DNA of 64,000 nt, taken from Pontibacter aquaedesilientis. Its GTDB lineage: Bacteria; Bacteroidota; Bacteroidia; Cytophagales; Hymenobacteraceae. Shown here piece by piece: positions 1-8,888 of this stretch. Position 1 is the first letter of the stretch, and each line of letters starts with the position of its first letter. Under the pieces are notes generated by a model that worked only from the letters and a program-made list of their open reading frames with translations, made no database searches and was not told where the DNA came from. The stretch spans positions 124,001-188,000 of the forward strand of contig NZ_JACXAJ010000005.1 of assembly GCF_014773225.1 (NCBI RefSeq), in the 5' to 3' direction. A program made the translations under genes and the position numbers.

Positions 1-202
1 CGTCGGTCTGAGAGGCTTGGTTTGATCCTTTGGTGATGCCGACTTCCAGGGCCTGCTTCAGGCCGGATGCCACCTCTTCGCGGGTTACTGCCCCGCCTGT
101 TCCGGCTATCACGCCATCAACCGTGCGCTGAATATCTGTAACCGTACAAGCCGAAGCACCAAGTACAAGTGCTACCAGGGATGTGTAAATGAGTTTTTTC
201 AT
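1..202 (-). CDS. DUF4197 family lipoprotein, partial (3' end beyond window)
   Basis: The N-terminal 67 residues are present, reading leftward off the window edge. They begin MKKLIYTSLVALVLGASAC, a lipoprotein signal peptide whose lipobox cysteine is near residue 19. The mature part continues with an EVASGLKQALEVGI stretch followed by a lysine- and serine-rich segment, which matches the start of DUF4197. That family consists of periplasmic or membrane-anchored proteins of unknown function, usually about 230 residues. The ATG at 200-202 is the only plausible start because the signal peptide begins there. The gene is divergent from cinA. Family assignment rests on the short visible motif, so it is likely but not certain. 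Confidence 0.75.
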   Translation of the reverse strand, partial: MKKLIYTSLVALVLGASACTVTDIQRTVDGVIAGTGGAVTREEVASGLKQALEVGITKGSNQASQTD

Positions 203-358
203 ATGCTATTGTCTTTTAGAGCCGGGTGAAACGGTATGCTATACCTGAAAATCTGATGAAATTACAGAAAATACAAGCAAGCTTGCACCATATCGCACGA
301 ACATCTTTATCTTGAAACAGTTTTGCATACCTACGCACAAATCAGACCAAAATAAAAT

Positions 359-1618
359 ATGGAAGCGGTATACGCAGAAATCATTACGATCGGGGACGAG
401 ATACTGTATGGACAGATCGTTGACACCAACTCTGCCTGGATGGGCACTGAGCTGACCCGGATAGGTGTTCGGGTGAAGCAGATTACCTCCATTTCAGACG
501 ATGCGGCGCACATTGTGGCGGCGCTCGACAACGCCAGGAGCCGGGCAGACATCATTCTGATGACTGGTGGCCTGGGTCCTACCAAGGACGACCTCACCAA
601 AACCGTGCTGACCGACTACTTCCACACCGAGCTTAAACTCGACGAACAATCGCTGGCTGACGTGACAGAGCTGTTCAAAAGCCGGGGCTTCGAACTGACG
701 GACCTGAACCGCCAGCAGGCTTTTTTGCCGGCTGCCTGCACGCCGGTGCGCAACGTGCTGGGCACAGCGCCGGGCATGTGGTTCGAGGACGAGGGCAAAG
801 TGTTCGTGTCGATGCCGGGCGTGCCTTTTGAGATGAAGCGCATGATGACCGACATTGTGTTGCCCAAGCTCAAGACCTACTTCAAAACCCCGGAAATCAG
901 GCACAAAGTGGTGCAGACGATAGGTATACCGGAGTCTACTCTATCTGAGAAACTGGAAGCCTGGGAACTGAGCCTACCACCGCATATACGGCTTGCGTAC
1001 CTGCCACACCTGGGTATGGTGCGCCTGCGCCTGACAGGTATGGGGCAAGACGCACAGCTGTTGGAGCTGGAGCTGGAGCGAGAAGTCGGCGTGCTATCCT
1101 CCCTTATACCCAAGCACATATTTGCCCATGGCGAGGTGCCGCTGGAAGAAGCGCTTGGCCAGTTGCTGAAAGAACGGGGATTGACCATAGCCACCGCCGA
1201 AAGCTGTACGGGCGGCTATTTGGCTCATCGCATGACCAGCGTGCCAGGCAGCTCGGCTTATTTCAGGGGCAGTGTGGTGGCTTACGACAATGCGGTAAAA
1301 ACGCAGGTACTCGGCGTGAAGCCAGAAACCCTGCAAACGCATGGCGCTGTAAGCGAGGCCACGGTGCTGGAAATGGCCCAAAACGTACGTCGCAAGCTCA
1401 ACACCGATATTGGAGTGGCTACCAGCGGTATAGCCGGACCAGATGGCGGCACGCCTGATAAGCCTGTTGGCACAATCTGGATTGCCTATGCGGATCAGCA
1501 CGGGGCCAGAGCGAAACTTTTGCAATTCAACAAAAACCGCCAGCTCAATATTGAGTATACTGCCTTGGCCGTACTCAACCTCATCCGGCAAAGTTTAAGT
1601 ATAGCGGTTGAGGAATAG
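359..1618 (+). CDS. cinA: CinA-like protein (competence/damage-inducible protein A)
   Basis: The 419-residue product has the usual full CinA length. Residues 5-170 form the molybdopterin-binding-like domain, with ITIGDEIL near residue 10 and TGGLGPTKDDLT near 70. The C-terminal domain, from about 260, is the nicotinamide mononucleotide deamidase (PncC) fold. It carries ATAESCTGG near 280 and TSGIAGPDGG near 360. In characterised homologues CinA hydrolyses NMN to nicotinate mononucleotide and has an ADP-ribose pyrophosphatase activity, so a role in pyridine nucleotide salvage is expected. The start ATG gives MEAVYAEIITIGDE, with the conserved motif at the normal distance. It is transcribed alone, followed by a spacer hairpin element. 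Confidence 0.95.
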   Translation: MEAVYAEIITIGDEILYGQIVDTNSAWMGTELTRIGVRVKQITSISDDAAHIVAALDNARSRADIILMTGGLGPTKDDLTKTVLTDYFHTELKLDEQSLADVTELFKSRGFELTDLNRQQAFLPAACTPVRNVLGTAPGMWFEDEGKVFVSMPGVPFEMKRMMTDIVLPKLKTYFKTPEIRHKVVQTIGIPESTLSEKLEAWELSLPPHIRLAYLPHLGMVRLRLTGMGQDAQLLELELEREVGVLSSLIPKHIFAHGEVPLEEALGQLLKERGLTIATAESCTGGYLAHRMTSVPGSSAYFRGSVVAYDNAVKTQVLGVKPETLQTHGAVSEATVLEMAQNVRRKLNTDIGVATSGIAGPDGGTPDKPVGTIWIAYADQHGARAKLLQFNKNRQLNIEYTALAVLNLIRQSLSIAVEE

Positions 1619-1629
1619 GCTAAAATCAT

Positions 1630-1637
1630 TAACTTTG
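1630..1637 (+). promoter_or_regulatory. candidate -7 box for the E2 gene
   Basis: TAACTTTG matches the Bacteroidota -7 consensus TAnnTTTG. It lies about 145 bases upstream of the acyltransferase start, before the spacer hairpin, so the 5' leader would contain that element. No convincing -33 box was identified. Confidence 0.35.
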
Positions 1638-1645
1638 TTTGCAAA

Positions 1646-1765
1646 TTAGACTATAGTATATAGAAGTTAGATATTAGATTTATTTATTTATTACTAGCGT
1701 TACTGCTTGTCGCTATTAGAGTTTAACTGAGTCTACAATCTAACATCTACAATCTAACATCTTAG
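1646..1765. repeat. spacer hairpin element, family C (AGATGTTAGAT type)
   Basis: The left arm contains AGAAGTTAGATATTAGA. The right arm contains tandem copies of TCTACAATCTAACA. The arms are imperfect reverse complements around an unrelated centre of about 40 bases, so the region can fold into a long imperfect hairpin. A second family C element is at 13281-13372 and a half element follows the E2 gene near 3131-3175. Confidence 0.7.
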
Positions 1766-1782
1766 AAACGAATAAACTAAAT

Positions 1783-3132
1783 ATGGCACTTGTAGAAATG
1801 ATTATGCCCAAAATGGGTGAGAGTATCATGGAAGGTACCGTTCTGAAATGGCTTAAAAACGTGGGTGACACGATTGAGCAGGACGAATCGGTGCTGGAAG
1901 TAGCTACAGACAAAGTGGACACGGAAGTACCAGCCATTCAAGGCGGTGTGCTAAAGGAGATACTGGTACAGGAAGGTGATGTGGTAGCCGTAGGCGCCCC
2001 AATTGCGATCATTTCTACCAACGGCGAAGACACTACCGCTCCTGCCCCGGCTGCTACAGAAGCGCCTGCCGCCGCTCCGGCGCCCCAAGCAGCCGCACAG
2101 CCCGCAACTGCTTCTTCTGACGGATCTGTAGGAAAGCTTGAGCAACCAGCATCTGGCCGTTTCTATTCTCCGCTTGTGCTTAACATTGCCCGCGAAGAAG
2201 GTATTTCAATGCAAGAGCTTGAGTATGTACCAGGCTCTGGTAAAGAAGGCCGTGTATCGAAGAAAGACATCCTGGCTTATGTAGAAAACCGCAAAAATGC
2301 TCCGCAGCCAGCCGCTTCTACACAGGCTCCTGCTGCAGCGCCACAAGCAGCTCCTGCACCAGCCGCACAGCCACAAACTCAGGCTGCTCCTGCCGCCGCT
2401 AAACCGGCCGCTTCTTACAGCGGAAATGTGGAGATCATCGAGATGGACCGCATGCGCAAGATGATCGCCGACCGTATGGTGGACAGCAAGCGTGTATCTC
2501 CTCACGTGACTTCTTTTGTGGAGGCCGACGTGACCAACATTGTGAACTGGCGCAACAAGTGGAAGAACGAGTATAAGAAACGTGAAGGTGAGAACCTAAC
2601 CTTCACGCCAATCTTCATCGACGCGATTGCCAAAGCGATCAAAGATTACCCGATGATCAACGTGTCGGTAGACGGTGGCAACATCATTCGCCACAAAGAC
2701 ATCAACATCGGTATGGCTGTGGCCCTGCCAAGCGGTAACCTGATCGTTCCGAACATCAAAAACGCTGACCAGCTGAACCTGAACGGCCTGACCAAGAGGG
2801 TAAACGACCTCGCGAACCGTGGCCGCATGAACAAGCTGACTCCGGACGATCTGGCTGGCGGTACTTACACTGTTTCTAACGTAGGTTCTTTCGGTAACGT
2901 GATGGGCACGCCGATTATCATGCAGCCGCAAGTAGCGATTATGGCCGTGGGCGCTATCAAGAAGAAACCAGCTGTGATCGAAACACCGGAAGGCGACCTG
3001 ATCGGTATCCGTCACTTCATGTTCCTATCGCACTCCTATGACCACCGCGTAGTGGACGGCTCGCTGGGCGGCATGTTCGTGCGCCGTGTGGCGGATTACC
3101 TCGAGCAGTTCGACGTAAACCAGACGATTTAA
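1783..3132 (+). CDS. dihydrolipoamide acyltransferase (2-oxoacid dehydrogenase E2)
   Basis: The 449-residue product has complete E2 architecture. A lipoyl domain spans residues 1-80, with the lipoylated lysine in ATDKVDTE at about residue 44. An Ala/Pro-rich linker follows. The peripheral subunit-binding domain is at about 127-167 (FYSPLVLNIAREEG), then a second Ala/Pro linker. The catalytic acyltransferase domain runs from about 210, with the active-site HSYDHRVVDG near 417-426. E2 transfers acyl groups from lipoyl-lysine to CoA and forms the core of pyruvate, 2-oxoglutarate or branched-chain dehydrogenase complexes. E1 and E3 genes are not adjacent, so the substrate cannot be decided here; a branched-chain or generic 2-oxoacid complex is plausible. 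A hairpin terminator follows. Confidence 0.93.
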   Translation: MALVEMIMPKMGESIMEGTVLKWLKNVGDTIEQDESVLEVATDKVDTEVPAIQGGVLKEILVQEGDVVAVGAPIAIISTNGEDTTAPAPAATEAPAAAPAPQAAAQPATASSDGSVGKLEQPASGRFYSPLVLNIAREEGISMQELEYVPGSGKEGRVSKKDILAYVENRKNAPQPAASTQAPAAAPQAAPAPAAQPQTQAAPAAAKPAASYSGNVEIIEMDRMRKMIADRMVDSKRVSPHVTSFVEADVTNIVNWRNKWKNEYKKREGENLTFTPIFIDAIAKAIKDYPMINVSVDGGNIIRHKDINIGMAVALPSGNLIVPNIKNADQLNLNGLTKRVNDLANRGRMNKLTPDDLAGGTYTVSNVGSFGNVMGTPIIMQPQVAIMAVGAIKKKPAVIETPEGDLIGIRHFMFLSHSYDHRVVDGSLGGMFVRRVADYLEQFDVNQTI

Positions 3133-3204
3133 TAATTTAGATATTAGACGTTAGACACAAGAGTTTAGAAAAACACCTTGTGACTAAATACTTAATGATC
3201 ATAT

Positions 3205-3240
3205 AAAAGCCTGCTTCAAGAAATTGGGGCAGGCTTTTTT
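3205..3240. terminator. rho-independent terminator, likely bidirectional
   Basis: An 8 bp stem AAGCCTGC/GCAGGCTT at 3207-3214 and 3229-3236 is followed by a T-run on the plus strand. On the minus strand the stem is followed by a shorter T-rich tract. It sits between the convergent E2 gene and the minus-strand gene ending at 3261. Confidence 0.8.
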
Positions 3241-3260
3241 GCAGGTATCGCTGTTATAAA

Positions 3261-3785
3261 CTAGATAATAATATTAGTGATTACGCCATTTGCTTTATAC
3301 TCAAAAAGGATTGCTTCATCTGTTGCTATCCCATTGCTTGTTTTGAAATTCACGAATAGCTGGCCGTCTTTCATCAAGTTGTATGAGTTTGGAAAAATAT
3401 CTTGCAAGCTACTGATATTATCCCCTACCCTTATATGGTTTTGACCGTTAAAACTCACGATAATGGAGCTTGAATTTATACTAGTGCTGACTAATTTATC
3501 AGCATCAAAATAAAAGCTTGCATCCTCATAGGTATACACATCATACCTCTTATCATCTTGTTCAGAGTGTATGTTGTCAATACTCTTAGGCTCTCCTAAT
3601 ACTGAGGTTAGTGTTGTTGGAGTATTAGTTAATTTAAATCCAGAACTTGATCCGGCACTAGGCTTAATGGTTACTATGGATTGGTCTATAAGATCTGGCA
3701 GATTCGAGTTGGTCTGGCTCTGGGCATTGTAGACATAAATGCTCATAACTGCGATCACGGCGAGCAAAATAAAAAGTTTATTCAT
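3261..3785 (-). CDS. small exported protein, unknown function
   Basis: The 174-residue protein has an N-terminal hydrophobic signal segment (MNKLFILLAVIAVMSIYVY). I do not recognise a named family. Visible features are a segment TTLTSVLGEPKSI, recalling the short helix-plus-GxP pattern of SmpA/BamE-like folds, and a later VGDNISSLQDIFPNSYNL motif. That second motif is also present in the neighbouring broken gene at 4144-4663, so the two are paralogues. It lies in an AT-rich cluster of three same-strand genes, noticeably poorer in GC than cinA or valS, which suggests recent acquisition. Exported location is inferred from the signal peptide only. Confidence 0.7.
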   Translation of the reverse strand: MNKLFILLAVIAVMSIYVYNAQSQTNSNLPDLIDQSIVTIKPSAGSSSGFKLTNTPTTLTSVLGEPKSIDNIHSEQDDKRYDVYTYEDASFYFDADKLVSTSINSSSIIVSFNGQNHIRVGDNISSLQDIFPNSYNLMKDGQLFVNFKTSNGIATDEAILFEYKANGVITNIII

Positions 3786-3807
3786 TGATACTTATTGTTT
3801 TGAATAA

Positions 3808-4101
3808 TTATTGTGGATTTGACAACTTTACCACCTTATCGCTTGATTCATTAAATACAATCTCAATTTGTTCAGAGACATAAATCACAGGTGGTTGGTA
3901 TAAGTAAACGTAAGTTCGATTTTCCTCATTATTTATGATGTGCTCAGGTGGCCCCATTAGCTCCAATACATTTGACTTACTCATGCCTAACTCTACTTTG
4001 TTAAAAGACCGATAATTTTGGGGGCCTTTTCCAAAGGTTACATATAGGAGAGTGGTCACTATACATGCTGTAATTGGAAAAACCATTAAAACTTTTTTCA
4101 T
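3808..4101 (-). CDS. small exported protein with SmpA/BamE-like segment
   Basis: The 97-residue protein begins with a hydrophobic signal or anchor (MKKVLMVFPITACIVTTLLYV). It then has a KVELGMSKSNVLELMGPPEH segment, typical of the SmpA/OmlA (BamE-like) fold, where a GM(S/T)xxxV helix is followed by a G-P turn. In that family such domains bind other envelope proteins, but short stand-alone versions mostly have no assigned role. It lies 22 bases upstream of the 3261-3785 gene and is likely cotranscribed with it. The AT-rich composition matches its neighbours. Assignment to the BamE fold is by motif only. Confidence 0.65.
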   Translation of the reverse strand: MKKVLMVFPITACIVTTLLYVTFGKGPQNYRSFNKVELGMSKSNVLELMGPPEHIINNEENRTYVYLYQPPVIYVSEQIEIVFNESSDKVVKLSNPQ

Positions 4102-4143
4102 AATATGTAGCTATTAGGTTTATGTTTAGGCATTCAATTGCCC

Positions 4144-4663
4144 TCATAAAAATATACCCGTGATTATATTATTTGAATGAAACTCAAATAATATAAAGGA
4201 ATCTGTCAAGGTGCCGGTTGGAGGTAGAGTTGTAATATATGCGTCCACCCTTTCTTAGATTGTAAGAATCAGGAAAAGAAGAAGCCAAAGAAGTAATGTT
4301 ATCTCCTACTTTATAGGTACCTGCGCCCGTAATATTTAAAGCAATTCCATTTGCATTTAATTCTAAATCATAAAATTCTTCTCCAATATACCTGATCAGG
4401 CCCCAACTGTATTTTAAATGTGACAAGTCAGTTTGCGCTGATTCCGAATATTCTTAAAGGTTAGCTATTGGCGTACCTAAGCTTGATTTAAGTTGCGATT
4501 GAGAACTTAATATGGCCACATTAGTATTTGAACTACCTTTTAAACTGATGTGATTAATACTAGCTCTATTAGGTGTATTAGATTGAGATTGACCATTAGA
4601 AACCTGGTTAACTCCTAGTACACTGATAAATAGCAGTATTGTGATGATTAAATGCTTTTTCAT
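4144..4663 (-). pseudogene. broken paralogue of the 3261-3785 exported protein
   Basis: An intact signal peptide starts at 4663 (MKKHLIITILLFISVLGVN) and the frame runs for 69 codons to a TAA at 4454-4456. The same frame continues directly after the stop as EYSESAQTDLSHLKYSWG and reaches KVGDNITSLASSFPDSYNL. This matches VGDNISSLQDIFPNSYNL of the intact neighbour. Near 4203-4225 homology moves to another frame, which reads TDSFILFEFHSNNIITG against TDEAILFEYKANGVITN and stops at 4144-4146. One nonsense codon and one frameshift therefore break the gene. Sequencing error at two independent points is the alternative but is less likely. Confidence 0.85.
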
Positions 4664-4687
4664 ATTTTTATTAGATTAAAGCACTTT

Positions 4688-4727
4688 AAAATAATAATAA
4701 TAATAATAATAACAATAATAATAAAAA
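4688..4727. repeat. AAT trinucleotide microsatellite
   Basis: About seven tandem ATA/AAT units, an AAC interruption and further AAT units lie just upstream of the pseudogene start on the minus strand. This is where its promoter would lie. Length changes in such tracts can alter promoter spacing, but nothing here proves it. Confidence 0.85.
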
Positions 4728-4789
4728 TCCGAATATCTACCGCAAGTATGTTTAATTTGAAAATAACATAAATCTAAAAGAATAAACCT

Positions 4790-5305
4790 ATGAAAGTTGC
4801 CATTGCCTGGATTCTGGTTGCCATCTTCCTATTCGCAGCCGTGTATTTCTACTGGAAGAAAAATGATGCGGAAAGCCGCCTGCGCATAGCTGACAACAAA
4901 CTGGCCGAAACAGGGCAGCAGTTGGAGCAGGAAGAAACCGAAACTGACTCACTCGAAGGCCTGATGCTGCCACCCGACACCATGCATATCGTACCTCCCA
5001 GCGGCGTGGAGTTTGTGGACGAACTGGGCAGTCTGAGCGAAAGCGACATACAGAAGCTTCGCAAAAAAGGCCTGCGCAACCCCGAAGTGGACCTGATGAA
5101 TGACCTGAACCGCAAGCAGCGTCAGCTTATACCTAGAGAGGGCGTAGTCGGCGGCACCATGACCATCCGAGACAGCCGCATCCTAAACGACCGCTATGCC
5201 ATGGCTTACTATGAAGACGGCCACGTAGGCGGCTACATGATTCTGAAATATGAAGTAAACAACGGCAATATCACCTGGAAAGTAGTGGATAGCTCGGCCT
5301 TGTAG
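4790..5305 (+). CDS. membrane-anchored protein, unknown function
   Basis: The 171-residue protein has one N-terminal membrane segment (MKVAIAWILVAIFLFAAVYFY). A charged helical region around 25-60 is rich in Glu and Gln (KLAETGQQLEQEETETD). A soluble C-terminal part ends in a predicted beta-rich segment (YEDGHVGGYMILKYEV). I recognise no named domain. The N-terminal anchor followed by a charged coil suggests a periplasm-facing protein tethered to the inner membrane. It lies 49 bases before the exported protein at 5355, on the same strand, and the two may be cotranscribed. Composition is typical of the host, unlike the AT-rich cluster just upstream. Confidence 0.75.
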   Translation: MKVAIAWILVAIFLFAAVYFYWKKNDAESRLRIADNKLAETGQQLEQEETETDSLEGLMLPPDTMHIVPPSGVEFVDELGSLSESDIQKLRKKGLRNPEVDLMNDLNRKQRQLIPREGVVGGTMTIRDSRILNDRYAMAYYEDGHVGGYMILKYEVNNGNITWKVVDSSAL

Positions 5306-5354
5306 CCTTCTGCACGATATTTGAGTATAGGAAACAGGTACAAACCCAAATGCT

Positions 5355-5951
5355 ATGACCCTACGCTCCCTTCTGTTGCCTGTGCTCTTCGCTTTCTCCC
5401 TAAACCAAGGCAGTAGCTTTCTATTAGAGCAGGACCTCAACAAAGATGCTAAAATACTTGCCAGCACCTCTGTCTTCATCAGCGATAATGCGACTTCCAG
5501 TCCTTCGTTGCGCACTATTGAAAGTGATTTAAATCTGTTTCATGTGATGGCCAGCATCAACTTATCTGAGGGGAAGTATAGCGCCAGGCAGCATGGCAAA
5601 CATCATGTGCAGACGTGGCGATTTAATGAGGGCAACATAAGAGCCATTCACCAGATCGAAACCTCCCTAGCACTTGACACGGTTGTGACGCAGCGCTACC
5701 TCGAAAACCGTCCCCCTACACAGCTACGGATCGTGAACGACTTTACCTTCCGCACCTATGCTGTTTCGACTAGGGATGCGCTTATTAAGTTATATTACCT
5801 TACCGAAGCAGAGCAAGGTCTGCTGGAGTATAAAATAGACGACCGCCACGTGGAACTTATGTATCCGAAGAAGAAACAAGGCTTGACGGATGTCATGCCA
5901 AAGGTGAAGGACGAACTGGATCAGTTGGTAGTGGCCCTAAGTAAAGAATAA
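5355..5951 (+). CDS. exported protein, unknown function
   Basis: The 198-residue protein starts with MTLRSLLLPVLFAFSLNQG, a signal peptide. The mature part has no motif I can name. It alternates polar segments with short hydrophobic strands and ends in a charged helix (VKDELDQLVVALSKE). There is no lipobox cysteine, so it is probably periplasmic or secreted rather than lipid-anchored. It ends immediately before the valS terminator, which points the other way, and no clear plus-strand terminator follows. The call as a real gene rests on uninterrupted length, the signal peptide and host-like codon use. Confidence 0.7.
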   Translation: MTLRSLLLPVLFAFSLNQGSSFLLEQDLNKDAKILASTSVFISDNATSSPSLRTIESDLNLFHVMASINLSEGKYSARQHGKHHVQTWRFNEGNIRAIHQIETSLALDTVVTQRYLENRPPTQLRIVNDFTFRTYAVSTRDALIKLYYLTEAEQGLLEYKIDDRHVELMYPKKKQGLTDVMPKVKDELDQLVVALSKE

Positions 5952-5989
5952 AAAAAACAGCGGCCGTTCCCGAGAAGGAACGGCCGCTG
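5951..5989 (-). terminator. terminator of valS
   Basis: A perfect 13 bp stem is formed by CAGCGGCCGTTCC at 5958-5970 and its complement at 5977-5989. On the minus strand it is followed by seven T. It lies 20 bases past the valS stop. Confidence 0.9.
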
Positions 5990-6009
5990 CCATTATTAAA
6001 GCCTATACC

Positions 6010-8637
6010 TTAGAGTGACGCCAGACTCTGCTCAATGGCATGAATCTTCGCTTCGGCGTCGGCTTGCTTCTTTCGCTCGTTCGCAATTACTGTTTCCGGT
6101 GCACCGCTTACGAAACGCTCGTTGCTCAGCTTCTTCACCACTGAGTTCAGGAAACCTCTGGTATACTCCAGTTCCTTCTCAAGACGGGCACGTTCGGCTT
6201 CTACGTCGATGTTACCCTCCATCGGAATAAAGAACTCATCACCGGCCTCTACGAAACTGATGGCTCCCTCAACGTTCTCCTGCACCAGGGTGATTTCGTT
6301 GATATTTGCCAGCTTGCGGATAATGCTGATGAAGTCCTCGTATCCGTCCTGGTTCATCACCTTAATGGCCAGATCAAGCGATTTGGTCGGGGAGATATTT
6401 TTCGAGTTGCGGATGTTGCGGATAGCGGCTACGATCTTGAGCACCGCTTCCATTTTCTCCGTCAGCTGCTTGTCAAACTTCTCCTGCTTTGGCCAGGCCG
6501 CTACAATCAGATATTCTTTATCTTTTCGCTCTTTCAGGTCTTGCCAGATCTCCTCCGTGATAAATGGCATGAACGGATGCAGCACTTTCAGTACCTTTTC
6601 CAGGTATACGATCGTGGTATCCAGCGTCTGTTTGTCGATCGGCTGCTGGTAAGCAGGCTTGATCATCTCCAGGTAGCTCGAGCAGAAATCGTCCCACACC
6701 AATTTATACACCGACAGCAAAGCATCCGAAATACGGAACTTGCTGAAATGGTCCTCAATCTGCACAAAAGCCTCATTGAAGCGGGAGTCGAACCACTTCA
6801 TGGCCGTTTCGTTCGGGCACGGCAGGGTCTCGTCCACTTCCCATCCTTTGATTAGTCGGAAGGCGTTCCAGATCTTATTGCTGAAGTTACGGCCCTGCTC
6901 TACCAGTTTCTCGTCGAACAACAGGTCATTTCCGGCTGGCGAGCTGAACAGCATACCCGCACGCACACCGTCGGCACCATACTGGTCGATCAGGTCAAGC
7001 GGGTCTGGTGAGTTGCCCAGCGACTTAGACATTTTGCGGCCCTGCGCGTCGCGCACAATACCTGTCAGGTATACGTTGCGGAACGGCGGCTCATTACGGA
7101 ACTCATAACCGGCCATGATCATACGCGCTACCCAGAAGAACAAGATCTCAGGGGCCGTTACCAGGTCGTTGGTTGGGTAGTAGTACAGAATATCTTTGTT
7201 ATCCGGGTCCTTAAAACCATCAAATACCGAGATGGGCCAGAGCCAGGAGGAGAACCAGGTATCCAGCACGTCTTCGTCCTGGCGCAAATCGCTCAGTTGC
7301 AGACTGTCGTTGCCACTCTGCTTGCGTGCCAGTTCCAGCGCAGCTTCTGGGGTAGAGGCCACTACAAACGAGCCATCTGGCAGGTAATAAGCGGGGATTT
7401 GCTGTCCCCACCATAGCTGGCGCGAAATACACCAGTCGCGAATACCTTCCATCCAGGAGCGGTACATGTTCTTGAACTTAGGTGGGTGCAGGCGTATCTC
7501 GTCGTTCATTACGGCGTCGAGGGCTGGCTTGGCCATTGCCTCCATTTTGCACCACCACTGCATAGACAAGCGTGGCTCAATTACGGCACCTGTGCGCTCC
7601 GATGTCTGCAACACGCTCGCATACTCCTCTATCTTCACCAGCAAACCGGCTGCCTCCAGGTCTTTCACAATATTGCGACGAGCCGCAAATCGATCCTGAC
7701 CAACATAGAGCTGTGCTTTCTCATTGAGCGTGCCGTCATCGTTCAGTATGTCGATGGTTGGCAACTGGTGCTTCTGTCCCAGTTCGTAGTCGTTCAGGTC
7801 GTGCGCCGGTGTTACTTTCAGGGCACCTGTACCGAACTCAATGGAAACGTACTCGTCTACGATCACCGGAATTTCCTTGCCCAGCAAAGGTATGCGCACG
7901 GACTTGCCATGCAGATGGGTATAGCGTGGGTCATTCGGGTTCACAGCCACAGCCACGTCGGCCATGATAGTCTCGGGACGTGAAGTCGCCACTGTGATGA
8001 AGGTCGGCTCTGCGGCACCCACTACTTCGTAGTTCAGATGGTACATTTTGGCCATGGTGTCTTTTGGCACCACCTCTTCGTCTGAGAGGGCGGTTTTACC
8101 CTGTGGGTCCCAGTTTACCATGCGTACTCCGCGATAGATATGTCCTTTGCGGTACAGGTCCACAAACACCTCGATCACGGCAGCGCTGAGGTCGTCTTCC
8201 ATCGTGAAGCGGGTACGGTCCCAGTCGCAGGAAGCACCCAGTTTCTTTAGCTGCTCCAATATAATGCCGCCGTACTTCTCTTTCCACTCCCAGGCATAGG
8301 TTAAGAACTCTTCACGGGTAAGATCGCTTTTGTTGATGCCCCTCTCTTTGAGCATGGCCACCACCTTCGCCTCTGTGGCGATAGAAGCGTGGTCGGTACC
8401 CGGTACCCAGCAAGCCTCCTTGCCCTTCATGCGCGCACGACGGATGAGCACATCCTGGATCGTGTTGTTAAGCATGTGGCCCATGTGAAGCACGCCCGTC
8501 ACGTTCGGTGGCGGAATCACGATGGTGTAGGGTTCCTTTTTCGGGTTAGGCGTAGAACGGAAAAAGCCGCGCTGCATCCAGCTGCTATACCACTTCTCTT
8601 CTACTTCTCTGGGGTTATATTTTGTTGAAATCGACAT
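6010..8637 (-). CDS. valS: valine--tRNA ligase
   Basis: The 875-residue class I aminoacyl-tRNA synthetase charges tRNA-Val with valine in the cytoplasm. The HIGH signature appears as HMGH at about residues 51-54, inside [19 protein letters not shown] is intact near residue 535 ([10 protein letters not shown]). The inserted editing domain lies between, with [19 protein letters not shown]-terminal coiled-coil arm (about 805-875) is typical of ValRS. The ATG at 8635-8637 ([17 protein letters not shown]) is preferred over an upstream TTG at 8676, because homologues begin with this tract and a -7 box overlaps the upstream codon. A strong hairpin terminator follows. Confidence 0.97.
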   Translation of the reverse strand: MSISTKYNPREVEEKWYSSWMQRGFFRSTPNPKKEPYTIVIPPPNVTGVLHMGHMLNNTIQDVLIRRARMKGKEACWVPGTDHASIATEAKVVAMLKERGINKSDLTREEFLTYAWEWKEKYGGIILEQLKKLGASCDWDRTRFTMEDDLSAAVIEVFVDLYRKGHIYRGVRMVNWDPQGKTALSDEEVVPKDTMAKMYHLNYEVVGAAEPTFITVATSRPETIMADVAVAVNPNDPRYTHLHGKSVRIPLLGKEIPVIVDEYVSIEFGTGALKVTPAHDLNDYELGQKHQLPTIDILNDDGTLNEKAQLYVGQDRFAARRNIVKDLEAAGLLVKIEEYASVLQTSERTGAVIEPRLSMQWWCKMEAMAKPALDAVMNDEIRLHPPKFKNMYRSWMEGIRDWCISRQLWWGQQIPAYYLPDGSFVVASTPEAALELARKQSGNDSLQLSDLRQDEDVLDTWFSSWLWPISVFDGFKDPDNKDILYYYPTNDLVTAPEILFFWVARMIMAGYEFRNEPPFRNVYLTGIVRDAQGRKMSKSLGNSPDPLDLIDQYGADGVRAGMLFSSPAGNDLLFDEKLVEQGRNFSNKIWNAFRLIKGWEVDETLPCPNETAMKWFDSRFNEAFVQIEDHFSKFRISDALLSVYKLVWDDFCSSYLEMIKPAYQQPIDKQTLDTTIVYLEKVLKVLHPFMPFITEEIWQDLKERKDKEYLIVAAWPKQEKFDKQLTEKMEAVLKIVAAIRNIRNSKNISPTKSLDLAIKVMNQDGYEDFISIIRKLANINEITLVQENVEGAISFVEAGDEFFIPMEGNIDVEAERARLEKELEYTRGFLNSVVKKLSNERFVSGAPETVIANERKKQADAEAKIHAIEQSLASL

Positions 8638-8673
8638 CTTAAACTGATTTTTTCTGCTTTTTGCGCTAAAAGG

Positions 8674-8681
8674 CAAAATTA
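8674..8681 (-). promoter_or_regulatory. candidate -7 box for valS
   Basis: On the minus strand TAATTTTG fits TAnnTTTG, 36 bases upstream of the chosen ATG. It overlaps the alternative TTG start and argues against using it. No clear -33 TTTG is visible. Confidence 0.4.
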
Positions 8682-8888
8682 CGGATTTTACGCTAATTGT
8701 TGGTCGCTAATTGTTGATTGTTATGCATGCACCAGGCAAAGTGGCGCTCCAACACAAATCAGGTATAGGATTCCACTACAAGCTGCGAAGGTATTTGCTT
8801 GGGATGTATCGCGACGTTTGCTTTACTCCTGAGAGAGCAGGCACCAACACTTCCATACCTGTACACTGTTAAATCAACTTGTTACCCT

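Noticed and set aside
8638..8676. TTG start 13 codons upstream of valS ATG
   Set aside because: A -7 promoter box overlaps it and synthetase homologues begin at the internal ATG.
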